Below are positions 1 to 8,587 of a stretch of DNA of 64,000 nt, piece after piece. Origin of the DNA: DASSSY01 sp035708205. GTDB taxonomy: Bacteria > Bacteroidota > Bacteroidia > Chitinophagales > Chitinophagaceae. The notes below the pieces were generated by a model. The model was not told the origin of the DNA, ran no database searches, and saw only the letters and a list, made by a program, of their open reading frames with translations. Numbering within the stretch: position 1 is the first letter of the stretch; each line of letters opens with the position of its first letter. A program made the translations under genes and the position numbers. The stretch lies in the NCBI GenBank assembly GCA_035708205.1, contig DASSSY010000006.1:517344-581343 (forward strand), read 5' to 3'.

Positions 1-442
1 TCTTGGTTAAGGCGTCTTCTTTCTTTTGCTGGGCTTCCGGGCTGATCTGGAAAACGGGAACGGCTTTCCCCTGAACATTGAGGTGCGGGTCTGTTTCAAA
101 TTCAATTTCCTGGTCCTTATTCATGCTGAATGTTCCAATGGCCGGGATGATCACGTTTTCTCCTTCCTGAAGCTGTTGTTTCATTTGGGCGCAAAAATCT
201 TTCAGATAATTGGCGGCGTGGGCAATGCTGATGCGTTCGTTGTTGGCAATGAAATTGGCAAAGGAATCGTCTATGGAGCCAAACCCCGGGCGATAGCTGA
301 CCGTATATTCAGGTGCGCTCATTTTTTGGGCGTCTTTATCATAGCGGGCCGCTTTTTTGATGATTTGCAGGCTGCCGATCCCCGGCAGGTAGCAATATTC
401 GTTTTTTATGAGGAAAAGACCCGTATATTTTGCAATATCCAT
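1..442 (-). CDS. HU-CCDC81 domain protein, N-terminal part (cut by window edge)
   Basis: Reading leftwards from an ATG at 440-442, an open frame of about 147 codons runs off the window edge. The product begins MDIAKYTG and carries NEYCYLPGIGSL near residue 20 and VIIPAIGTF near residue 105. These two blocks resemble the tandem prokaryotic HU-CCDC81 domains found in Bacteroidota envelope proteins, which often end in a SPOR peptidoglycan-binding domain; any SPOR domain would lie beyond position 1. It is downstream of and co-directional with the barrel and TPR genes (66 nt after the barrel stop), a grouping consistent with a shared envelope role. The family call is by motif resemblance; function is inferred and the C-terminus is unseen. 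Confidence 0.7.
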   Translation of the reverse strand, partial: MDIAKYTGLFLIKNEYCYLPGIGSLQIIKKAARYDKDAQKMSAPEYTVSYRPGFGSIDDSFANFIANNERISIAHAANYLKDFCAQMKQQLQEGENVIIPAIGTFSMNKDQEIEFETDPHLNVQGKAVPVFQISPEAQQKKEDALTK

Positions 443-508
443 TTTTCTGTCGAATTATTGGTTCATGACTTGTATTCAATATGCTTAAAAGTATAGAAAA
501 AGAGCAAG

Positions 509-2206
509 TTAAAATTTAAATCTGAATCCGCCTATAATATTTAGGCCATACACCTGGTATTGGTTCCAGCGCTGGTATTTGTTGTTTAAAATATTGTTGG
601 CCTGAAGGAACACGGAAAAACGCGGGATGATATTGTATTCAGCGGCGGCGTGGACATCGAAAATGCCCGGTAGCGCTTTGGAATGCCCGGCATTGTCCAA
701 AGCATAAATGCCGTTTAATAAGCTAAAGCCGGCGTGTGCCTGAAGCTTTTTCATGGGATGCACTTCAATTAAACCCTCCATCTTTAAGCTGGGGTATCCC
801 CAGGCCTGGTCCAGGGTTGTTTTGTAAAAATTATACCATGATCCCTGTGCGCTTAAAGCAATAATCTCGCTGGGCTGATAACGGATAAAAGCGTCGATAT
901 TGAACGCCTGCACCCTGGGACTGTAAATGACCTGGAAACGCTTGCCGTCGGGGTTTTCAGCATAGTCATTGATGAACAGGGGCAGGTTGCTCCATTGCCG
1001 CCAGCTTAAGGTGGCGCCGAAAGTGACGAATTTTCCGGCTGTGCTGTTGAACCCCGCAAATGCCTGGTCGGTTTCGCTTTGTTGAACGTCAAAGATATTA
1101 TCAATGAAAGGATTGATGAGGCTTAGGTCCAGGTAGGTGTTCTGGGCTACATCGCTTTTCCAGCCTGCGAAAGCCGTTAAATGATTATTCAGCAACCCGG
1201 CCCGGACATTAATGTCCGGTAATAGCCAGGCCTTACTGTTCCTTCCGAATGCCGGGCTGAGGCCGAAGTGAATGCGGGCGTTTTCAATGGTGACATCTAC
1301 CGCAGGATTGATTTTTATAAGATTGTTCCCGGTGCTCTTCCCGGCATTGTCCAGGCGCACAAGGTTGCCGTAGGCTCCTAAAGATATCTTGCCGTAGGGA
1401 CTGTACGGGATACTGTCGCTCGGCATTTGCCCAAAGTGCCATTGAGCGGGTAGATTAAAAGTAAACCGACTTTCTTTGGCGCTGAAATTATCGCCAAGAA
1501 GTCCAAAGCCGATTTCCGGTTGATAATCGATATTCAGGCTGTTTTTTTCAATATTCCGGGCGCCGAGGGTCAGGCTGCCGTCGGTCAGGGATTGTTGAAT
1601 GGCGCTGCCGCCATATTGATAGGTGTCGTCGTCATAGCCATAAAAGCGGTGCCGCCTGTTCCGGACATTGAGCTTAGCGCTGAAGTCATGTCCTGAAGCA
1701 TAATAGTTACCCGAGCCTGTAAAATCCGTAAATCCGGACTGCTGGTTGCTGAGCTTACCTTTCTGGTTGAGATGGCTGAGGTGAAATGCCGTTTGATAAT
1801 GATCACCTTTTATGCTTCCGAGCCCGGCGTCCAGGTAAATGGAGGTCAGATTGCCGATACCGGCTTTGGCATAGTTTTGGAAGGTCGTCTCACTTTCCTG
1901 CTTGCCCAACGCTAAAGGCCGTATGGGAATGGAATGATAGGTGTAGCTTAATGTTTGTTGCGGGACAACATATTGAAATTTGGGCTTGCTGGTATCCGGA
2001 GGAGGTAAAACCGGTATTAACGCCGGTTTTTGCGGTTGCCGGATCTCCGGTTGATAGATCTGGGTAATTTGTATGGTCTGCCCCTGGATGACGCTGTCTT
2101 TTTGTTGTGCTGCCGCTTTTTGGGCGTGTGTTTCCAGGTTGACAAAAAAAAGCGTGCATCCGCAAAGGAACAGGCTTCTTTGAATATTTTTGGCTGTAAT
2201 CATCAT
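509..2206 (-). CDS. TonB-receptor-like outer-membrane beta-barrel without plug domain
   Basis: The 565-residue product has an N-terminal signal-like segment ending near THAQ and then a proline-rich linker (YQPEIRQP, PVLPPPDTSKP). The rest is alternating aromatic/polar strand sequence ending in GGFRFKF, a typical C-terminal beta-signal with terminal Phe. No plug domain is visible, although the strand pattern (for example NILNNKYQRWNQYQVYG near the end) matches the barrel of TonB-dependent receptors. Bacteroidota often encode such plug-less barrels next to a very large TPR protein, as here (25 nt downstream of it). It probably sits in the outer membrane and works with the TPR protein; the substrate is unknown. 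Two Met codons open the frame; the first is used. Confidence 0.7.
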   Translation of the reverse strand: MMITAKNIQRSLFLCGCTLFFVNLETHAQKAAAQQKDSVIQGQTIQITQIYQPEIRQPQKPALIPVLPPPDTSKPKFQYVVPQQTLSYTYHSIPIRPLALGKQESETTFQNYAKAGIGNLTSIYLDAGLGSIKGDHYQTAFHLSHLNQKGKLSNQQSGFTDFTGSGNYYASGHDFSAKLNVRNRRHRFYGYDDDTYQYGGSAIQQSLTDGSLTLGARNIEKNSLNIDYQPEIGFGLLGDNFSAKESRFTFNLPAQWHFGQMPSDSIPYSPYGKISLGAYGNLVRLDNAGKSTGNNLIKINPAVDVTIENARIHFGLSPAFGRNSKAWLLPDINVRAGLLNNHLTAFAGWKSDVAQNTYLDLSLINPFIDNIFDVQQSETDQAFAGFNSTAGKFVTFGATLSWRQWSNLPLFINDYAENPDGKRFQVIYSPRVQAFNIDAFIRYQPSEIIALSAQGSWYNFYKTTLDQAWGYPSLKMEGLIEVHPMKKLQAHAGFSLLNGIYALDNAGHSKALPGIFDVHAAAEYNIIPRFSVFLQANNILNNKYQRWNQYQVYGLNIIGGFRFKF

Positions 2207-2231
2207 CTGTAATCGCTTAAAAGAAGTTTGA

Positions 2232-5200
2232 TTAGTTATCTTTTAGTTTGGATTGTGCCTGCTCCAGGGCTTTCACTTTCTCCAGTTTTTCGGTAGCCTC
2301 CTTTTTTAACGGGGCAATATTGGTATTTTTGACAATACTGGAAAGGGTAGCCTTGGCGTTAAAATAATCTTTTTCTTCCGTCAGGATATCACCCAGCAGC
2401 AAATAGCATTTTACAACCCAGTAATCCTGCCCGGCGGATGATTGTACGGCATAGCCCGCCTCTTTTTCAGCTTTCTTTAAATTCCCTTTTTCAAAGGAGA
2501 TTTCTGCTATCCTGTAGCGGGCCTCCGCGCTGACCGTCCCCATGTTGGCTTTATCCAGCTCCTGGTAGAGGCTTAGCGCTTCATCAGGATAATTGTTCTT
2601 TTGAAGCGCCTTCGCCTTAAATAACCTGGCTTGTGCCTGGATGTTTGCGGGTAGATCGGGCAAGGTCAGCAAAGTATCGGCAAAGGCGGCGGTTTCGTCA
2701 AATTTGGTGAGCTCAAAATCGGATTTCATCAATCCCTCGTAAGCGATCTGCAGCAATTGCCGGTCAACCGTGACATCTCTTAACCGGCCGTAGTATTTGG
2801 CGGCGCTTTCGTAATCTCCCCGCGTAAAAGCTATGCGGGCGGCACTGGCGGCTGCTTCCGCGGAAAAGTCGCTCCAGCCGGCATTGAGTACGGTGTCGAA
2901 ATCCTGAAGCGCTTCAGGGTATTTTTTCACTTTCTCATTTGAGACCCCCCTGTAGAAATGAGCCTTTACCGCGTTTTTGCCGTTGGTAAACTGCGCTAAA
3001 TATTTACTGAACCCATTGATGGCGGCTGCCCAGTTTTCTTTATTGAAGTCCTGTATGGCGGCGTCATAATAAGTGCCCTCAATGGTAGACTGATTGGGAG
3101 AGGGCAGGTTATGTTCCTTCAGGAATGCGACATATTTGTCCGGTTCACCCTTGGCGACATAAAGGCTGCGTAAGGCGTCGGAAGCCACATTCCGATTGGT
3201 GTCGGCCGGATAGGTCAGCAGGAATTCCTCATAATTATCAATGGCTTTGTCCTGGTTGCCTTTTAATTGGTAAGCATAAGCCAGCTTGATTAATGATTTA
3301 GCTTTGATGTTTTCAGGCGCCTGCCCGGACATGATTTGTTCAAATCCGCTGGTGGCGTTATCCAGATCACCTTCGTTCAATTGCGTTAAAGCCAGCTCAT
3401 ATTGGGCTTCGGGTCTATAATCGGAGACGGGTTGCTTGCTGATGAGCTCCTGGAGGAGCTGTTTTTTTGCCGCGTTGTCGCCCAGAAGCCCGTTAACGAG
3501 GCTAAGCTGGTACCGGGCATAATCCGGATTGGATGTCCCTTTGGCGATGGCGTCCTTGTACAGGGCACCGGCTTGCTGGAAATTGCGCTGCATGAAATAG
3601 GCGTCCGCTTCATGTAGTGTGGCCAGGGCATTGGCGGAATTATTGCTGCCGCCTGTTTTTTGCGCCTGGGCGAAAGCCTGGCCGGCATTGGAATAGTCGC
3701 CTAACTTCATTTGGGCATAGCCGATGATCATTTGGGCGTTCTGGATATTGGCGTTCGCGCTTATGGCCTTTATTTCCGGCGCATTGTATTGGGCTTTGCT
3801 GATAAAAGTATTGCAGAAATTGATGGCCTGTTGATAATGTTCCGTGCGATAAGCGATTTCGCCCTTCCAGAAATAGGTGATGGCTTCATATTCCGGATTA
3901 ACGGGTTGCTGCAGGGAAAGGTTGAAAATACTGTCGGCCTGGGAAAGGCGGTTATTTTGAATATCCTGCAATGCTTTACCGACGGCTACTTTCTGATAGA
4001 TTTGCCAGGCGTCCTGGTTTTTGGGCGGCAGATTGCTCATGATGCGGAAAGCCTCGGCATAATTGTTGCTACGGGTCAGCAACTGCGATAGTAAGGTTGT
4101 GGCTTGGGGGGTAAATTTTGAATTGGGATAAGTCGTAATGAAATCATTGAATTTTTGTGTGGCGATACCGGTAAATCCTAATTCGTCCGATAACTGCGCA
4201 TAAAGGAATGAGGCGGCTTCGGTTTGAGAAGGATTGAAATTCATGCCGGAGCAAATGTCAAAAGCGTTCCGCGCTCCCTGTTTGTCATTGACTTTTAAAT
4301 AGCAATCACCCAACAGGTACATGGAGGTCTGTCCCAGAGAATCATGAGCGTTGCTGAGGGGCTGGAACCGCTTGATGGCCTCAGGCCATTTGTTCAGGCG
4401 ATAATAGCAGTAAGCCAGCTCATACAACTCTTCTTTACGGATCTTGTCGGAATTGGCGTAATATTTTTCAAAAAAAGGCAGGGCATCGGCATATTTTTTT
4501 TGTTCGAAAAGTGTTTGTGCCGTCAGCAATTCCATATCCTTTGTGTAGTAAAGGCTGTCTTTGAGCAGGTATTTCCGGGAAATGTCCAGGACCTTTTCAT
4601 GATCGCCTGAAAAATAATAGATCTCTGCTTCGTAGTAGGGAACGACGTCCTTATAAGTTGGCTCCTGGTCTACCTTCTCAAAGCTTTTAAGGGCATTGTC
4701 ATAATCCTTGTCGTTGTAGGCCAAAAGCCCGTAATAGTAATTCCCCGGAATGTAATATTTGCTCTTGGGCAGGTCTTTGATGGCTGCAAAAAGCGGCTTG
4801 GCTTCGGCAAATTGTTGATTATTGAAATAGCTGTACGCCAGTTCAAACTTCTTATCGGCAATCTCTTCATTGCCAAGGTAGGCGATATCAGCCTGCTCGT
4901 AATAACGAATGGCGTTTTGCAATTGCCCCTGACGGAAATAGTATTGGGCCAGATTTAAGGCTATATGGCTTTTGTAATCCGGGTTTATGACATTTTGCAG
5001 GTATTGTTGCGCCTGGCTAAGGCTTAGTTGCGCCTGGCTTTTGATTTCGCTGAGGGAAAGATAATAATTGGCTTTCTGCAGATCGGCGTCAGGAATCGTT
5101 TTAGGATTTTGAACCGTTACGTTCTTTCCTGCCGAACGGATATAATCTTTCAAAGTAGCCGCGGATAAGGAATAATGTCCCTGTTGGTATTGCTCAATGC

Positions 5201-5333
5201 CATGAAAAAGCAGTCCATTCTCTTTTTGGGTGCTTTCGGCAAACTGCGCCCTGAGATCCCTGGGCGAAAAAATGGCAAAAGTCATGCCGAGCACAATATA
5301 GAAACGGAATGGTCGCAAAACAGTACGAATCAT
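2232..5333 (-). CDS. Large secreted tetratricopeptide-repeat protein
   Basis: About 1033 residues. The start chosen is the Met of MIRTVLRPF, because it is followed by a clean signal peptide (hydrophobic FYIVLGMTFAIF, cleavage near LRAQ); an upstream in-frame Met would put 25 hydrophilic residues before it. After the signal the protein is almost entirely TPR helices, with recurrent A-x-Y-x-G and F-x-A-x-x-x-Y patterns such as YYFRQGQLQNAIRYYEQA and AYQLKGNQDKAIDNYEEF, continuing to a charged C-terminus. It is probably a periplasmic or outer-membrane-associated scaffold. It is the first gene of a leftward unit with the plug-less barrel and HU-CCDC81 genes. The TPR assignment is firm; the partners are inferred from gene order. 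Confidence 0.8.
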   Translation of the reverse strand: MIRTVLRPFRFYIVLGMTFAIFSPRDLRAQFAESTQKENGLLFHGIEQYQQGHYSLSAATLKDYIRSAGKNVTVQNPKTIPDADLQKANYYLSLSEIKSQAQLSLSQAQQYLQNVINPDYKSHIALNLAQYYFRQGQLQNAIRYYEQADIAYLGNEEIADKKFELAYSYFNNQQFAEAKPLFAAIKDLPKSKYYIPGNYYYGLLAYNDKDYDNALKSFEKVDQEPTYKDVVPYYEAEIYYFSGDHEKVLDISRKYLLKDSLYYTKDMELLTAQTLFEQKKYADALPFFEKYYANSDKIRKEELYELAYCYYRLNKWPEAIKRFQPLSNAHDSLGQTSMYLLGDCYLKVNDKQGARNAFDICSGMNFNPSQTEAASFLYAQLSDELGFTGIATQKFNDFITTYPNSKFTPQATTLLSQLLTRSNNYAEAFRIMSNLPPKNQDAWQIYQKVAVGKALQDIQNNRLSQADSIFNLSLQQPVNPEYEAITYFWKGEIAYRTEHYQQAINFCNTFISKAQYNAPEIKAISANANIQNAQMIIGYAQMKLGDYSNAGQAFAQAQKTGGSNNSANALATLHEADAYFMQRNFQQAGALYKDAIAKGTSNPDYARYQLSLVNGLLGDNAAKKQLLQELISKQPVSDYRPEAQYELALTQLNEGDLDNATSGFEQIMSGQAPENIKAKSLIKLAYAYQLKGNQDKAIDNYEEFLLTYPADTNRNVASDALRSLYVAKGEPDKYVAFLKEHNLPSPNQSTIEGTYYDAAIQDFNKENWAAAINGFSKYLAQFTNGKNAVKAHFYRGVSNEKVKKYPEALQDFDTVLNAGWSDFSAEAAASAARIAFTRGDYESAAKYYGRLRDVTVDRQLLQIAYEGLMKSDFELTKFDETAAFADTLLTLPDLPANIQAQARLFKAKALQKNNYPDEALSLYQELDKANMGTVSAEARYRIAEISFEKGNLKKAEKEAGYAVQSSAGQDYWVVKCYLLLGDILTEEKDYFNAKATLSSIVKNTNIAPLKKEATEKLEKVKALEQAQSKLKDN

Positions 5334-5546
5334 TAGGCTTTCTTTTGTTTTAAAATAGTTATTGGACTGATTATATATTTGGAAAAGTATAAACGTGAAT
5401 GAGGGCAAAGATAATCAATCAACGGCGTTACAGCATTAAGGAAAATATAAAAGTCTGCCCGGCCTGTCGTATATCCCGGGTATGGTTCATGGGGATTTGC
5501 CATGGATAACAGGTAAAATTTTGTTGCCCGGGCATATTGGGAAATA

Positions 5547-5554
5547 TATTTTTG
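5547..5554 (+). promoter_or_regulatory. -7 promoter element for the zinc metallopeptidase gene
   Basis: TATTTTTG fits the Bacteroidota TAnnTTTG -7 consensus and lies 28 nt before the ATG at 5583, giving a short leader. No clear -33 TTTG is seen at the expected distance. Confidence 0.5.
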
Positions 5555-5582
5555 TATTTTTAGAACTTAAAAACAGGTTAAA

Positions 5583-6449
5583 ATGAAGTGGACGAACGAA
5601 AGAAGCCATAATGTCGAAGACCGCAGGGGGATGAAAGGCGGCAAAGCGTTGGTGGGTGGTGGCATTGGTACGCTTATCATTGCGGCAATTATTTATTTTA
5701 TGGGTGGAGATCCTTCGGCGGTGCTTAATTCGGCCGGTTCAAGCCTAAGCCCGGCGCAGTCCCGGGCCGCGTCAACGGAACTGACAGCGGAAGAGTTGAA
5801 AACCCGTGAGCTGGTACAAATGATTGCTGCCTGGAACGAAGAAACCTGGTCGGGTATTTTCCAGGAAAACGGCATGACGTTTACACCACCCAAAGTGGTC
5901 ATGTTTACCCAGGCCACCCAGTCCGGCTGCGGACCGGCACAAGCGGCTATGGGGCCTTTTTACTGCCCTGCCGACCAGACCGTGTACGTGGATATGAGCT
6001 TTTTTAATGAGCTCCATTCCCGCTTTGGCGCGGATGTCACGCAGTTCACGGTGGCTTATGTCATTGCTCATGAAGTCGGGCATCATGTCCAGACGCTTTT
6101 AGGGACTACGCAAAAAGTAGATCAAATACGCAGCAGCGGCCGGTATTCAGAAGCCGATATGAACAAGATTTCCGTGGCTGTTGAACTACAGGCCGATTTT
6201 TATGCCGGGGTCTGGGCAAAACGGAACAATCAAAGGGTGCAGGGCGGCATATTAGAGCCGGGCGATATCGAATCTGCCGTAAGCGCCGCCCAGGCAGTCG
6301 GTGACGATAATATTCAAAAACGCGCCCAGGGCTATATCAACCAGGAAGCGTTTACGCACGGCTCGTCCAAACAAAGGGTGGAATGGTTCATGAAAGGCTA
6401 CAATACCGGGGATATCAAGCAGGGCAATACCTTTGAAACATTACTTTAA
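5583..6449 (+). CDS. ypfJ: YpfJ-family neutral zinc metallopeptidase
   Basis: The 288-residue product begins MKWTNERSHNVEDRRG, the characteristic N-terminus of the YpfJ/zinc-peptidase family, followed by a glycine-rich start and a single membrane segment (TLIIAAIIYFMGG, about residues 29-41). The catalytic zinc motif HEVGHH is at residues 163-168, and a downstream E-LQADFYAGVWA block supplies the usual family signature with the presumed third ligand. Paired cysteines (SGCG, FYCP) flank the substrate region as in relatives. It is an inner-membrane-anchored peptidase with its catalytic domain probably in the periplasm; the natural substrate is unknown. Length is normal for the family and it appears monocistronic. 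Confidence 0.9.
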   Translation: MKWTNERSHNVEDRRGMKGGKALVGGGIGTLIIAAIIYFMGGDPSAVLNSAGSSLSPAQSRAASTELTAEELKTRELVQMIAAWNEETWSGIFQENGMTFTPPKVVMFTQATQSGCGPAQAAMGPFYCPADQTVYVDMSFFNELHSRFGADVTQFTVAYVIAHEVGHHVQTLLGTTQKVDQIRSSGRYSEADMNKISVAVELQADFYAGVWAKRNNQRVQGGILEPGDIESAVSAAQAVGDDNIQKRAQGYINQEAFTHGSSKQRVEWFMKGYNTGDIKQGNTFETLL

Positions 6450-6549
6450 TCGTGTGAAGCTTGTTTTAACGACCAGTTGTTAAGATTTGGTCATTTCACA
6501 ATCAACTTTACGGACACCCTTGTATTTTTAGCCCAAACAAAGTTTAAGC

Positions 6550-7062
6550 ATGAAGCGATTATTGATCTTTGCCCTGTTGCTGATGCCGGGATTATTACAG
6601 GCCCAGGAACAAACAGACAAACGGACTGTCGCCCCGAAACCGGCTTATTATTATTATACCGGCATTCCTCCGTTTCAAACAACCCTGGTTAACGGGAAAA
6701 CCTTTTCCAATAAAAACCTGGTTAAAAATAAGCCGGTCATTATGTTCTTATTTCTGCCCGATTGTGGTTATTGCCATAAGGAAATGGAATGGATTACTGC
6801 GGCCATGGCTAAGTTCGCGCATGTGCAGATTGTTATGGTTACCGACCAGTCTATCGCAGATATGGCGGACTATTACCAGGAGGCGGGCTTTTCAAAATAT
6901 GACAATATTAAGATGGGCCGGCAGGAAAACCGCGGGCTCATCGGTTTTTACGGCTTAAAATATTACCCGGGAATTTTTGTTTACGACAAAAGCCATAAAA
7001 TCGTTTATCATCATGAAGGCACCGTCCCGGTGGACACACTATTGCATTATCTGAATGACTAA
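6550..7062 (+). CDS. Secreted thioredoxin-fold protein
   Basis: The 170-residue product has a textbook signal peptide (MKRLLIFALLLMPGLLQAQ) and a thioredoxin-like domain with active-site motif CGYC (LPDCGYCHKEM, about residues 76-79). A later cis-proline-type KYYPGIFVYD segment supports the thioredoxin fold. It is short and TlpA/ResA-like in layout, so a periplasmic thiol-disulfide exchange role is likely, though the partner proteins are not in the window. It lies 100 nt downstream of the metallopeptidase and converges with hemB across a perfect hairpin. Subfamily is uncertain. Confidence 0.75.
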   Translation: MKRLLIFALLLMPGLLQAQEQTDKRTVAPKPAYYYYTGIPPFQTTLVNGKTFSNKNLVKNKPVIMFLFLPDCGYCHKEMEWITAAMAKFAHVQIVMVTDQSIADMADYYQEAGFSKYDNIKMGRQENRGLIGFYGLKYYPGIFVYDKSHKIVYHHEGTVPVDTLLHYLND

Positions 7063-7076
7063 GCGCCGTTGATGAA

Positions 7077-7107
7077 GAAAGCGTTTGTATAAGCACCAAA
7101 CGCTTTC
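7077..7107. terminator. Bidirectional hairpin between the thioredoxin-like gene and hemB
   Basis: Perfect 11-bp arms (GAAAGCGTTTG / CAAACGCTTTC) with a 9-nt loop lie between two convergent genes. The U-tracts are poor on both sides, so termination efficiency is uncertain. Confidence 0.6.
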
Positions 7108-7129
7108 CTCTGAAAATATGAAATGAAAG

Positions 7130-8110
7130 TTACCCCAGCAATTGGGCGGCATCCTTAGCAAAATAGGTCGAAATCAGGTCCGCGCCTGCTCTTTTGATAC
7201 AGGTCAGGCTTTCCAGCATGGCTTTATCATGTTCCAGCCAGCCGTTCTGAGCAGCCGCTTTGATCATGGCATATTCGCCGCTGACCTGGTAAGCGCTGAC
7301 AGGAATATTTACCGCGTTGCGGACTTCCCGAAGCACATCTAAGTTGGGCATGGCGGGCTTAACCATGACCATATCCGCACCTTCCGCCACATCTTTCAGG
7401 GCTTCGTTAATGGCTTCCCTCCTGTTCGCCGGATTCATTTGGTAAGTTTTCTTATCGCCAAATCCCGGCGCGCTGTCCAGGGCGTTCCTGAAAGGCCCGT
7501 AGAAGCAGCTGGCGTATTTCGCGGCATAGCTCATGATGCCCATGTGGATATGTCCGTGCTCTTCAAACGCCTGGCGCAGTGCGGCGATGCGGCCATCCAT
7601 CATGTCACTGGGCGCTACCCAGTCGGCGCCGGCCTCGGCGTGAGAAAGCGCCATCTTCACCAGGGCTTCCACTGTTTCATCATTTAAAATATAGCCCGAT
7701 TTTTGATCAACAATACCATCGTGGCCATACTCGGAATAAGGGTCAAGCGCAACATCCGTCATGATGATCATTTCCGGCACGGCGTCTTTAATGGCCTTGA
7801 TGGTATCCTGCATCAACCCGTTCGGGTTCCAGGCTTCTTTGCCGGTATTATCTTTGAGGCTATCGGAAACCTTGACATAAGTGTTGACCGCTTTGATGCC
7901 TAACTTCCAGACCTCTTTCATTTCCTTCACGGTTTCGTCCAGGGAGCGGCGGTAATATCCTGGCATGGATGATATTTCCTCTACATTGCTTTTTCCTTCC
8001 GTAATAAAGATCGGAAGCATAAAATCATTAGGCGTAAGCACGGTTTCGGCAACGATGTCGCGAATGGCCTGGCTACGTCTTACCGTGCGGTTGCGATGTT
8101 GAATGTACAT
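7130..8110 (-). CDS. hemB: Porphobilinogen synthase (delta-aminolevulinate dehydratase)
   Basis: The 326-residue product condenses two 5-aminolevulinates to porphobilinogen. Recognisable blocks are HRNRTVRRSQAIRD at the start, VAPSDMMDGRI and MVMVKPAMPNLD (the Schiff-base lysine region), and VSAYQVSGEYAMI. In the metal-site segment the sequence reads DVALDPYSEYGHDG, with no cysteines. This is therefore the aspartate-type enzyme rather than the zinc-cysteine type, and should depend on Mg or a similar metal. It is the last gene of the leftward hemF - four-helix-bundle - hemB unit, starting 27 nt after the bundle gene. Family assignment is secure; the metal preference follows from family knowledge. 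Confidence 0.96.
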   Translation of the reverse strand: MYIQHRNRTVRRSQAIRDIVAETVLTPNDFMLPIFITEGKSNVEEISSMPGYYRRSLDETVKEMKEVWKLGIKAVNTYVKVSDSLKDNTGKEAWNPNGLMQDTIKAIKDAVPEMIIMTDVALDPYSEYGHDGIVDQKSGYILNDETVEALVKMALSHAEAGADWVAPSDMMDGRIAALRQAFEEHGHIHMGIMSYAAKYASCFYGPFRNALDSAPGFGDKKTYQMNPANRREAINEALKDVAEGADMVMVKPAMPNLDVLREVRNAVNIPVSAYQVSGEYAMIKAAAQNGWLEHDKAMLESLTCIKRAGADLISTYFAKDAAQLLG

Positions 8111-8113
8111 ATT

Positions 8114-8139
8114 GATCTATGATTTGTAGTGTCTGATTT
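8114..8139. repeat. Left terminal inverted repeat of the four-helix-bundle cassette
   Basis: This 26-nt stretch is an imperfect inverted match to 8544-8570. The innermost ten bases (TGTCTGATTT) match perfectly, and about 21 of 27 aligned positions agree overall. It overlaps the stop codon of the enclosed gene. Confidence 0.6.
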
Positions 8140-8521
8140 ACGATTTAGAGTTGCTCTTTTTAATGTTGAGGCGGCTTTTGGTGGTTTTGTCAGTAGCTGC
8201 AAAAATAGCAGTAAGTTCGTTAGCTTCTTTTATCAGCGAATCTAATAATTCATTATTTTGAATTAAACCGGCTTCTTTGATAACTTCAAGCCAATAATGT
8301 GTTTCATCGGCTTCTTCGAGTACAATTTCAATTTTATAAATGAAATCTGCTGTAGATTTGGCACGGACGGTAGCTCTGTAATTGGCGCCCACGGACCCGG
8401 CTGAACGGATAATCTGTTTCGCAGTTTCAAACCCTGTCGCATTTCTAGGAAGCGATTCGCAAAGTCTGATAACGTTAATATGAAATTGTTTTGCCCTGTT
8501 TTGTAGTTCTGCTCTGTCCAT
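8138..8521 (-). CDS. Four-helix-bundle protein (S23 / rRNA intervening-sequence protein family)
   Basis: The 127-residue, helix-rich product contains family hallmarks: LPRNATGFETAKQIIRSAGSVGANYRA near residues 24-51, RAKSTADFIYKIEIVLEEADETHYWLEV, then a helix with ELLDSLIKEANELTAIFAAT. These match the S23/IVP-type four-helix-bundle proteins that occur in rRNA intervening sequences and sporadically elsewhere; diversity-generating-retroelement accessory proteins share the fold. No biochemical role is established for most members. It lies between hemF and hemB, genes it has no known link to, and is bounded by inverted repeats, so it looks like an inserted cassette rather than a haem enzyme. The Lys/Ser-rich tail is unconserved-looking. 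Confidence 0.85.
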   Translation of the reverse strand: MDRAELQNRAKQFHINVIRLCESLPRNATGFETAKQIIRSAGSVGANYRATVRAKSTADFIYKIEIVLEEADETHYWLEVIKEAGLIQNNELLDSLIKEANELTAIFAATDKTTKSRLNIKKSNSKS

Positions 8522-8543
8522 CCTGAAAAATTTATTTCACAAA

Positions 8544-8570
8544 AAATCAGACATCAGAAAATCAGATATC
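8544..8570. repeat. Right terminal inverted repeat of the four-helix-bundle cassette
   Basis: This 27-nt partner of 8114-8139 starts with AAATCAGACA, the perfect reverse complement of the left innermost block. It lies between the hemF stop and the start codon of the enclosed gene. Confidence 0.6.
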
Positions 8571-8587
8571 CGGAATATCACTCACTA

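Larger units (their letters stand above)
8114..8570. mobile_element. Putative four-helix-bundle (S23) cassette inside the hemF-hemB operon
   Basis: One gene is enclosed by imperfect inverted repeats of about 26 nt, 457 bp in total, placed exactly between two haem genes transcribed in the same direction. The repeats could form a long stem in the transcript, as in rRNA intervening sequences that carry the same protein family. No transposase and no clear target duplication are visible, so mobility is inference. Confidence 0.45.
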
